A DNA stretch of 5,445 nt, taken from positions 1 to 5,445 of the forward strand of contig JAUNAY010000085.1 in NCBI GenBank assembly GCA_030527385.1, in the 5' to 3' direction. How positions within the stretch are numbered: position 1 is the first letter of the stretch; every line of letters starts with the position of its first letter. Made by a program: the position numbers and the translations under genes. This stretch comes from Fusobacterium sp. GTDB taxonomy: Bacteria; Fusobacteriota; Fusobacteriia; Fusobacteriales; Fusobacteriaceae. A model generated the notes under the pieces. That model did not search any database. It worked only from the letters and a program-made list of their open reading frames with translations, and was not told where the DNA came from. Of the stretch, positions 1 to 5,445 are shown one piece after another.

Positions 1-1010
1 CTTTACACGTATTTAGTGTACTTGGAAAAGAAGCTAATGATTCGACTAATAAGATAGTAAGAGATGTAAATAAGATAAGATATAATGAATTTTTGGCAGG
101 ACAAGAAAATTATCCATATTATATCTATATCGAGCAAAGGGATCCAGAATTGCCAGAGATTGCTATTGTAACAGACTCTACATCTGATTTGACAAAAGAA
201 TTTATTGGAGACTTAGGAATCAACATTATTCCGTTAAAAATTAAATTAAATGACAATTATTATAGAGATGGAGTAGATATAACTAAGAGAGAGTTTTGGA
301 AGAGATTATTAACAGAGGGGGTAATTCCAAAAACATCTCAACCGTCACCAGCAGAGTTTAAAGAGATGTATGAAAAACTATTTAATAAAGGTTATAAAAA
401 GATTATATCTATTCATATATCTAGTAGGCTTAGTGGAACTCAACAGGCTGCAAGAGTGGCTAAAGGAATGCTTACAAGAGGGGAAGACATAACTATAATA
501 GATTCTAAAGCGGTAACATTTGCATTGGGACATCAAGTTTTAGAAGCTGCGAGAATGGTAAAATCAGGAGTAAGTTATGAAGCAATTTTAGAAAGATTGT
601 ATGAGATGCAAGATAAAATGAAAGTATATTTTGTAGTAAATGATTTGACATTCTTAGAAAAAGGTGGAAGAATAGGAAGAGCATCATCAATAATAGGTGG
701 ATTATTAAAAGTAAAACCTGTTTTAAAACTTGAAAATGGAGAAGTTACAGTAGAAACAAAAACTTTTGGAGAAAGAGGAGCTTTTTCATATATGGAAAAG
801 CTTATCAAAAACGAAAGTAAGAAAAATAGCATAATTCTTTATACTGCGTGGGGTGGAACTAATAAAGAACTTGCCAACGCAGATGCTATTAAAAATACAG
901 GGGAAGGCTCTAAAAAAGTGGAATATAGGGGAAGATTTGAAATTGGAGCAACTATTGGATCACATTCAGGACCAGTATTTGGTTTTGGTATGATTTCAAA
1001 AATCTTTTAA
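1..1010 (+). CDS. DegV-family fatty-acid-binding domain protein, 3' part of a longer gene
   Basis: The frame is open from the left edge (first full codon at base 3) to the TAA at 1008-1010, so the start lies outside the window. A TTG at 93 is a possible start but has no Shine-Dalgarno, and coding continues for 30 codons before it. Counting from that TTG, the DegV fold begins near residue 24 with the signature VTDSTSDL. It continues with the lipid-pocket motif HISSRLSGT (about 107-115), IDSKAVTFALG (136-146), FLEKGGRIGRASS (187-199) and a C-terminal GSHSGP loop. DegV proteins (FakB) bind a fatty acid, which the kinase FakA phosphorylates for phospholipid synthesis; a cytosolic role is expected. 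The 50 or so residues before the DegV fold belong to a further domain. A DAK2/FakA-like kinase part is my guess, from weak resemblance only. The DegV assignment is firm; the N-terminal partner is not. Confidence 0.9.
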   Translation, partial: LHVFSVLGKEANDSTNKIVRDVNKIRYNEFLAGQENYPYYIYIEQRDPELPEIAIVTDSTSDLTKEFIGDLGINIIPLKIKLNDNYYRDGVDITKREFWKRLLTEGVIPKTSQPSPAEFKEMYEKLFNKGYKKIISIHISSRLSGTQQAARVAKGMLTRGEDITIIDSKAVTFALGHQVLEAARMVKSGVSYEAILERLYEMQDKMKVYFVVNDLTFLEKGGRIGRASSIIGGLLKVKPVLKLENGEVTVETKTFGERGAFSYMEKLIKNESKKNSIILYTAWGGTNKELANADAIKNTGEGSKKVEYRGRFEIGATIGSHSGPVFGFGMISKIF

Positions 1011-1028
1011 AAAATAAAAAGGAAATAG

Positions 1029-1060
1029 CAGGATTTTCTAATATATATTAGAAAATCCTG
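1029..1060 (+). terminator. Perfect 32-nt palindrome after the DegV gene, probable terminator
   Basis: The two 16-nt arms, 1029-1044 and 1045-1060, are exact reverse complements. In RNA they would form a long A/U-rich hairpin with a G/C-containing base (CAGG/CCTG). It begins 19 nt after the DegV stop codon, where a terminator is expected. The downstream side (TGTGTTTC) is only moderately T-rich, so it is not a textbook intrinsic terminator. On the minus strand the arm is followed by a better T-rich run (complement of 1006-1028), but no minus-strand gene is seen that would use it. A protein-binding palindrome is an alternative. Confidence 0.6.
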
Positions 1061-1088
1061 TGTGTTTCAACTACTATCACTTTATGCT
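1061..1088 (+). promoter_or_regulatory. Weak promoter candidate for the transporter operon
   Basis: TATGCT at 1083-1088 is an acceptable -10 hexamer. A poor -35 candidate (TGTGTT, 1061-1066) lies 16 nt upstream. Transcription from here would start near 1095, just before the first leader stem at 1098, which is the main reason for proposing it. The position between the putative terminator and the leader is sensible, but the -35 match is poor. Confidence 0.3.
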
Positions 1089-1094
1089 TAAACC

Positions 1095-1206
1095 TTGTAG
1101 TTCTCTTGATGTGGACATCTCAATGGTGTGTTAAGGGGATATCTTCATAAGGAGAACTAAGTAAATTACTTAGACTCCAAAAATATTTTTAAAGGGGAGG
1201 CATAAA
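1095..1206 (+). promoter_or_regulatory. Structured 5' leader with mutually exclusive stems, candidate riboswitch
   Basis: Stem A pairs 1098-1107 with 1150-1159 (10 bp, one G-U). It encloses a small hairpin (GATG 1108-1111 with CATC 1116-1119, directly stacked) and about 30 nt of unassigned sequence. Stem B pairs GGAG 1151-1154 with CTCC 1175-1178 and CTAAGTA 1157-1163 with TACTTAG 1167-1173. A and B share 1151-1159 and cannot coexist. When A forms, CTCC 1175-1178 is free. It can then pair with the Shine-Dalgarno GGGGAGG at 1194-1200, helped by the self-complementary AAAAATATTTTT at 1179-1190. This arrangement suggests translational control of the gene at 1207. Stem B lacks an adjacent U-run, so a terminator reading is weaker. 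I do not recognise a known riboswitch class; the ligand is unknown. The pairings are seen in the sequence and the function is inferred. Confidence 0.45.
1194..1200 (+). promoter_or_regulatory. Strong ribosome binding site fixing the GTG start at 1207
   Basis: GGGGAGG ends 6 nt before GTG 1207-1209 and is the only good Shine-Dalgarno near the start of this frame. It justifies the non-ATG start. It can pair with CTCC 1175-1178 and may therefore be masked in one leader conformation. Confidence 0.8.
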
Positions 1207-2484
1207 GTGGAAAATTTTAAACTTTTTGCGGGGATATTTATTTTCTGTGTATCTTTTTATTTTATTCTTTTTGGAAAGCAGCCAAAATCTTTAACTGCTA
1301 TAACAGGTGGAAGCTTGATGGTATTGGTAAAAATACTAGATCAAGAGGAAGCACTTCACGCAGTGGGGAAAAATCTGGAGATATTTTTATTGTTGATGGG
1401 GCTTATGATGGTTGTTGAAATTATGTCGGAAACAGGGATTTTCCAATGGGCAGCAATAACAGTTGCTCAAAAGGCTAAAGGAGATCCTATCAAAGTTTTG
1501 ATAATGCTTTCAATAGTGACTGCTGTATGTTCAGCATTCCTAGACAACGTTACAACTATTTTGTTGATTGTTCCGATGACAGCTTTATTAGCAAGAAAAT
1601 TAGAGCTTGATCCGTTTCCATTTATTATAGTGCAAATTTTTGCTTGTAATATTGGAGGAACTGCTACAATGATAGGAGACCCACCAAACCTAATTATAGC
1701 AAGTATGGGGAAATTAGATTTTAACCATTTTATTTTTAACTTAACACCATTAGTAATAATTAATATGGTTGTTTTAATTGTTACTGCAAAAATATTATTT
1801 AAGAAAAAAATGGTTGTATCAAGAGAATTAAGAGCAAGTATAATGGATTTAGAGCCAAATAGAAGTATTAAAAATAAAACTTTATTAATACAATCTTGTT
1901 GTTTATTTGGTCTAATTTTAATAGGATTTTTAACAAATATGGTAACAAATATAGGATTAGCAATAATTTCAATTTTAGGTTCTGTATTATTACTTACTTT
2001 AAGTAAAAAAAGTCCAGAGGAAATTTATAAAAAAGTTGAGTGGGAAACACTATTCTTCTTTGGTGGACTTTTTGTTCTTGTTGAAGGGGTAGACAAACTT
2101 GGAATCATATCTAAAATTGGAGAGTTTTTAGTACAATTAACTCAAGGGGATCTAAAATTAACAAGTTCGGTAGTTGTGCTATTATCAGCAGTGTTGTCAC
2201 CTATTTTAGGTTCTGTTCCATATACACTATCATTCTCTAAAATTATAGCAAGTATAATTCCAAATTTTACTGGGAATACTGATGTTTTATGGTGGGCTTT
2301 ATCATTAGGAGCTTGTTTAGGAGGAAATATGACTATGGTTGGAGCACCAGCAAATATAGTTGGAGTTTCAATTGCAGGAAAGGCTGATGTGCATATAAGC
2401 TTTATGGATTTCTTTAAGTTTGGAATATTAGTAGTTGTTGAATCAGTAATATTAAGTATAATATATCTAAATGTAAGATATTAA
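1207..2484 (+). CDS. ArsB/NhaD-type ion transporter, first paralogue
   Basis: This 425-residue, very hydrophobic protein has roughly 10-12 membrane segments and the usual length for the ArsB/NhaD branch of the ion transporter superfamily. The N-terminal half carries SAFLDNVTT (109-117) and NIGGTATMIGDPPN (148-161), the hallmark re-entrant-loop region of this family. A charged loop at about 198-225 separates the halves. The second half has WETLFFFGGLF (279-289) and GACLGGNMTMVGAPAN (368-383), the inverted-repeat counterpart. The expected second-half DN motif reads GS here (335-336, in SPILGSVPYT). The family moves ions such as Na+/H+ or arsenite across the inner membrane, but substrate cannot be deduced. 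No arsenic gene is adjacent, so arsenite efflux is not favoured. The GTG start is set by the strong SD at 1194-1200. It is the first gene of a probable operon with the EIIA-CBS gene 18 nt downstream. Family is confident; substrate unknown. Confidence 0.9.
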   Translation: MENFKLFAGIFIFCVSFYFILFGKQPKSLTAITGGSLMVLVKILDQEEALHAVGKNLEIFLLLMGLMMVVEIMSETGIFQWAAITVAQKAKGDPIKVLIMLSIVTAVCSAFLDNVTTILLIVPMTALLARKLELDPFPFIIVQIFACNIGGTATMIGDPPNLIIASMGKLDFNHFIFNLTPLVIINMVVLIVTAKILFKKKMVVSRELRASIMDLEPNRSIKNKTLLIQSCCLFGLILIGFLTNMVTNIGLAIISILGSVLLLTLSKKSPEEIYKKVEWETLFFFGGLFVLVEGVDKLGIISKIGEFLVQLTQGDLKLTSSVVVLLSAVLSPILGSVPYTLSFSKIIASIIPNFTGNTDVLWWALSLGACLGGNMTMVGAPANIVGVSIAGKADVHISFMDFFKFGILVVVESVILSIIYLNVRY

Positions 2485-2502
2485 TTTTTTAAGGAGGACA
2501 AT

Positions 2503-3432
2503 ATGAAATTTTCAAGTTATTTAGATCCACAATTTATATTTACAGACTTAAAGGGAACTACTCCAGAAGAAGTTATAAACGAGATGGTAGAAAAGATAGC
2601 AGAGAAAGATAAAAAAGTTTTTGATTTTAAAGCTGAAATAATTGCTTCTGTTATTAAAAGAGAGAAAGAGATTTCAACAGGTATGGGAAATGGAATAGCT
2701 ATTCCGCACGCAAGACTTGAAAAATTTGATGATTTTATAGTATCAATAGGAGTTTTAGAAAATCCTATCGAAGTTGAAATTGCAGCAACAAACAAAAAAG
2801 ATAATGTAAAATTGGTATTTTTAATTGTTTCAGATGTTTTAAAAAATAAAAATATCTTAAAAGTTATGAGTGCAGTTTCTAAAATAGCAACTAGACATAA
2901 AGATCTTTTAGCTAAGTTAAAAGAAGAAAAGAGAGCAACAAAAATAGTTGAGTATATTCAAGATTCAAATATAGAGATAGATCATAGAATAATAGCTGAA
3001 GATGTATTGAGTCCAGATATTGAACCAGCAGTATTAACTAATACTTTAGGAGAGATAGCAAAGAGACTTATTCTTGAACAAACAAGTGGATTGCCAGTTG
3101 TAGATAAAGATGGATATTTTTTAGGAGAAATAACTGAAAGAGAACTAATTGATTATGGAATGCCAGATTATCTTTCTTTAATGGGAGATTTAAACTTCCT
3201 TACAGTAGGAGAACCATTTGAAGAATATTTAGTAAATGAATCTACTACTACAATAGAAAAATTATATAGAAAAGATGAAGATATAATAATTGACAGAAAA
3301 ACACCAATTATGGAGATTTGCTTTATTATGGTAAAAAAAGGAGTTACAAGACTATATGTTCTTGATGACGAGGGAAAATATTACGGAATGATAAAAAGAT
3401 CAGACATAATTAAAAAAGTACTTCATATTTAA
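2503..3432 (+). CDS. PTS EIIA (fructose/Ntr type) domain fused to a CBS pair, likely transporter regulator
   Basis: The 309-residue protein has no membrane segment. Residues 1-152 form a fructose/Ntr-type EIIA domain. STGMGNGIAIPHAR (58-71) is the active-site motif, with His69 as the expected phosphohistidine. Residues about 163-218 and 262-307 form two CBS motifs (SGLPVVDKDGYFLGEITEREL; TRLYVLDDEGKYYGMIKRSDI in part). They are separated by an unusually long linker of roughly 40 residues beginning YGMPDYLSLM. CBS pairs commonly bind adenine nucleotides and regulate channels and transporters. No EIIB or EIIC sugar-permease domain is present here. With a transporter gene on each side, a regulatory rather than sugar-uptake role is inferred: phospho-state and nucleotide level could gate the carriers. 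ATG 2503 follows AAGGAGG (2491-2497) by 5 nt. It starts 18 nt after the first carrier gene, consistent with co-transcription. Confidence 0.88.
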   Translation: MKFSSYLDPQFIFTDLKGTTPEEVINEMVEKIAEKDKKVFDFKAEIIASVIKREKEISTGMGNGIAIPHARLEKFDDFIVSIGVLENPIEVEIAATNKKDNVKLVFLIVSDVLKNKNILKVMSAVSKIATRHKDLLAKLKEEKRATKIVEYIQDSNIEIDHRIIAEDVLSPDIEPAVLTNTLGEIAKRLILEQTSGLPVVDKDGYFLGEITERELIDYGMPDYLSLMGDLNFLTVGEPFEEYLVNESTTTIEKLYRKDEDIIIDRKTPIMEICFIMVKKGVTRLYVLDDEGKYYGMIKRSDIIKKVLHI

Positions 3433-3484
3433 AATTTTAATCTTTGGGAAAGGATTTGCAATTAAATAAGGAGGAAAAAATATT

Positions 3485-4765
3485 ATGATATATATGGCAA
3501 TAGGAATGGCTATATTTTGTATCGTGTTTTATTTAATGATAACTGAGAAAGTGCCAGGACCTTGGGCAACAATGATAGGTGGACTAGTGATGGCTCTAGT
3601 AGGAATTATTAATGAAGAAGATGCCCTAGAAGCAGTTTCAGAGAGATTAGAAATTCTATTTCTTCTAATAGGAATGATGATAATAGTTCACTTGGTTTCT
3701 GAAACAGGAGTTTTCCAATGGTTTGCAATTAAAGTAGCACAATTAGTAAGAGGGGAACCTTTTAGATTAGTAGTATTACTGGCAATAGTTACAGCACTAT
3801 GTTCAGCGTTTTTAGATAACGTAACTACTATTTTATTGATGGCACCAGTGTCAATTTTATTGGCAAAACAGTTAAGACTAGATCCTTTTCCATTTATAAT
3901 AACAGAGGTAATGTCTGCGAATATAGGAGGGTTGGCAACTTTAATAGGGGATCCGACTCAACTTATTATAGGAGCTGAAGGAAATTTAGGCTTCAATGAG
4001 TTTTTATTAAATACAGCACCTGTGGCTGTATTAGCAATGATTTTATTGATAACAAATGTATATCTTATTTATGGAAAAAGTATGAAGGTATCTAATGAAT
4101 TAAAAGCAAGAGTAATGGAATTAGATTCTTCAAGAACTTTAAAAGATCCTAAACTATTAAAGACAGCTAGTATAATATTTGCTTTAGTATTGGTAGGATT
4201 TGTTTTAAACAACTTTATAAATAAGGGATTGGCAATAATTTCTCTATCAGGAGCAATATTCCTTGTAGTTATAACCAAAAGAAAACCTAAAGAGATATTT
4301 GAAAATGTTGAATGGGAAACACTATTTTTCTTTATAGGGTTGTTTATGATGATTAGAGGAATTGAAAACTTAAATATAATAAATATAGTTGGAGATAAAC
4401 TTATCAAATTGACTTCTGGTAAATTTGATATGGCTGTATTAGCTGTAACGTGGTTATCAGCTGGATTCACTTCAATTATAGGAAATGTTGCTAATGCTGC
4501 AACAATATCTAAAATCTTAGGAGTTATGATTCCTACATTTGAGAAGATAGGAGAAACAAAGGCTTTTTGGTGGGCATTATCTTTTGGATCGTGCTTGGGA
4601 GGAAACATAACAATGTTAGGATCAGCTACTAATGTAGTTGCAGTTGGGGCTGCAGCAAAAGCTGGTTGTAAAATAGATTTCTTTAAATTCTTTAAATTTG
4701 GTGGACTAATAGCTTTTCAAACTTTAATATTAGCAAGTATATATCTATATGTAAGATATATGTAA
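3485..4765 (+). CDS. ArsB/NhaD-type ion transporter, second paralogue
   Basis: This 426-residue membrane protein is paralogous to the product of 1207-2484 over its whole length, about half identical by eye, and has the same architecture. It keeps SAFLDNVTT (107-115), DPFPFII (133-139), WETLFFFIGLF (277-287) and GSCLGGNITMLGSATN (368-383). Two positions differ in likely transport motifs. The family GDPPN reads GDPTQ (155-159), and the second-half DN reads GN (333-334, in IIGNVANAAT). Both paralogues end in nearly the same sequence (IYLYVRYM here, IYLNVRY there), which supports an old gene duplication. ATG 3485 follows AAGGAGG (3468-3474) by 10 nt. The 52-nt gap upstream holds only a weak hairpin (3439-3456), so it probably belongs to the same operon. 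The changed loop residues suggest a different substrate or coupling ion from the first copy, but this is inference. Confidence 0.9.
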   Translation: MIYMAIGMAIFCIVFYLMITEKVPGPWATMIGGLVMALVGIINEEDALEAVSERLEILFLLIGMMIIVHLVSETGVFQWFAIKVAQLVRGEPFRLVVLLAIVTALCSAFLDNVTTILLMAPVSILLAKQLRLDPFPFIITEVMSANIGGLATLIGDPTQLIIGAEGNLGFNEFLLNTAPVAVLAMILLITNVYLIYGKSMKVSNELKARVMELDSSRTLKDPKLLKTASIIFALVLVGFVLNNFINKGLAIISLSGAIFLVVITKRKPKEIFENVEWETLFFFIGLFMMIRGIENLNIINIVGDKLIKLTSGKFDMAVLAVTWLSAGFTSIIGNVANAATISKILGVMIPTFEKIGETKAFWWALSFGSCLGGNITMLGSATNVVAVGAAAKAGCKIDFFKFFKFGGLIAFQTLILASIYLYVRYM

Positions 4766-4785
4766 AATAATTAATGGAGTGACAA

Positions 4786-5445
4786 ATGAGGATATTTAGA
4801 TTTTCAGAGATAGATTCTACTAGTGATTTTTTAAAAAGATCGGAAGATAAAAGGGATTATGATTTGGTTATTGCTCAAACTCAAACTCGAGGAAGAGGGA
4901 GAAGAGGAAATAATTGGGTTTCTCAAAGAGGAATGGCACTTTTTAGTTTTTTACTAAAAGAGGAGCAAAACATCTCTTTAGAAGAGTATTCTAAATTACC
5001 ATTAGTCACAGGAATAGCTGTTTTAAAAGGATTAAAAAGAATAGAAAATTTAGATTTTAAATTTAAGTGGACAAATGATATATATTTAGATGATAAAAAA
5101 ATATGTGGCATCTTAGTTGAAAAGGTTGGAGATTTTTTTATCATAGGTATAGGAGTTAATATAAATAATAAACTAGAGGGGGCAGTAGCAGATATTGCTA
5201 CTGCTCTTACTATATCTACTGGAAAAAAATATATAGTAGAAGATATAATTTTTACAATAATAGATGAATTTAAAAGTTATTATCAAAGATTTGTAGCTGG
5301 AGAATGGGAACTTATTTTAGATGAGATAAATAGCAAAAATTATCTTAAAAACAAAGAGATAACTTTAGTAGGGAGTAATTTTGAAATAAGTGGAGTAGCT
5401 AAAGATATAGCTTTAGATGGAAGATTAGAGATAGAAACAAGTAAA
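4786..5445 (+). CDS. birA: Biotin-protein ligase, class I (5' part, cut by window end)
   Basis: The frame is open from ATG 4786 to the right edge (220 codons, no stop). GGAG at 4776-4779 lies 6 nt before the start. It activates biotin with ATP to biotinyl-AMP and attaches it to the lysine of biotin carrier domains, such as those of acetyl-CoA carboxylase or biotin-dependent decarboxylases, in the cytosol. Motifs in order are DSTSDF (10-15), the biotin/AMP-binding loop GRGRRGNNW (36-44), KWTNDIY (94-100), KKICGILVE (104-112) with the conserved Lys105, and GIGVNIN (121-127). The usual KWPND is KWTND here. The catalytic domain starts at the first residues, so there is no N-terminal helix-turn-helix and the protein should not act as the biotin repressor. 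It starts 20 nt after the transporter gene and probably shares its transcript, without an obvious functional link. Confidence 0.92.
   Translation, partial: MRIFRFSEIDSTSDFLKRSEDKRDYDLVIAQTQTRGRGRRGNNWVSQRGMALFSFLLKEEQNISLEEYSKLPLVTGIAVLKGLKRIENLDFKFKWTNDIYLDDKKICGILVEKVGDFFIIGIGVNINNKLEGAVADIATALTISTGKKYIVEDIIFTIIDEFKSYYQRFVAGEWELILDEINSKNYLKNKEITLVGSNFEISGVAKDIALDGRLEIETSK

Noticed and set aside
81..86. TATAAT matching a -10 promoter hexamer
   Set aside because: It lies within the open DegV reading frame, has no -35 match at the right distance, and is expected by chance in such AT-rich sequence.
1084..1134. Small leader reading frame from ATG 1084 (16 codons plus stop)
   Set aside because: There is no Shine-Dalgarno upstream, and the ATG overlaps the proposed -10 hexamer, so it would not be in the transcript.
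1109..1150. Small reading frame from ATG 1109 (13 codons, two Trp) ending just before GGAGAAC
   Set aside because: No ribosome binding site precedes the ATG, and its start sits inside the proposed small hairpin. A leader peptide cannot be supported.
1207..2484. Assignment as arsenite efflux pump ArsB
   Set aside because: Family resemblance is to the wider ArsB/NhaD group. No arsR, arsC or arsA gene is nearby, so the specific name is not justified.
3439..3456. Small hairpin AATCTTT-GGG-AAAGGATT with one bulge between the EIIA-CBS and second carrier genes
   Set aside because: Short and A/U-rich, with no following U-run, and a strong SD comes just after it. It is too weak to call a terminator; at most a minor mRNA processing site.
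4069..4608. Long minus-strand open frame (179 codons) opposite the second carrier
   Set aside because: It is a shadow of a well-supported membrane protein gene, with no family motifs or plausible ribosome binding site that I could see.

Overview
The window is a very AT-rich, densely coding bacterial segment with all genes on the plus strand. AGA/AGG dominate as arginine codons, third positions are A/T-rich, and ribosome binding sites are strong AAGGAGG or GGGGAGG types. This fits a Fusobacterium-like genome best, and low-GC Firmicutes (Clostridia) remain possible. The assignment is an inference from composition and gene style, not from a database match.

Layout: (1) 1-1010 is the 3' part of a gene encoding a DegV-type fatty-acid-binding domain. 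Its reading frame is open to the left edge, so it is probably the C-terminal part of a larger protein. (2) 1011-1206 is an intergenic region. It has a perfect 32-nt palindrome just after the DegV stop (a likely terminator), then a weak promoter candidate, then a roughly 110-nt leader with two mutually exclusive stems and a possible SD-sequestering hairpin. (3) 1207-2484 and 3485-4765 encode two paralogous ArsB/NhaD-type (ion transporter superfamily) membrane proteins, about half identical by eye. (4) Between them, 2503-3432 encodes a soluble protein with an N-terminal fructose/Ntr-type PTS EIIA domain, conserved phospho-acceptor His included, and a C-terminal CBS pair. (5) 4786-5445 is the 5' part of a biotin-protein ligase gene (birA, without the DNA-binding domain), cut by the window edge.

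Genes 1207 to 5445 have gaps of 18, 52 and 20 nt and each has its own Shine-Dalgarno, so they are likely one transcript. The most interesting reading is a regulated ion-transport module. Two divergent carriers flank a cytosolic regulator that could combine PTS phosphorylation state (EIIA His69) with adenine-nucleotide sensing (CBS pair). A structured leader may add ion- or metabolite-dependent control of the first carrier. Neither the transported ion nor the leader ligand can be read from the sequence. birA looks like an operon passenger.
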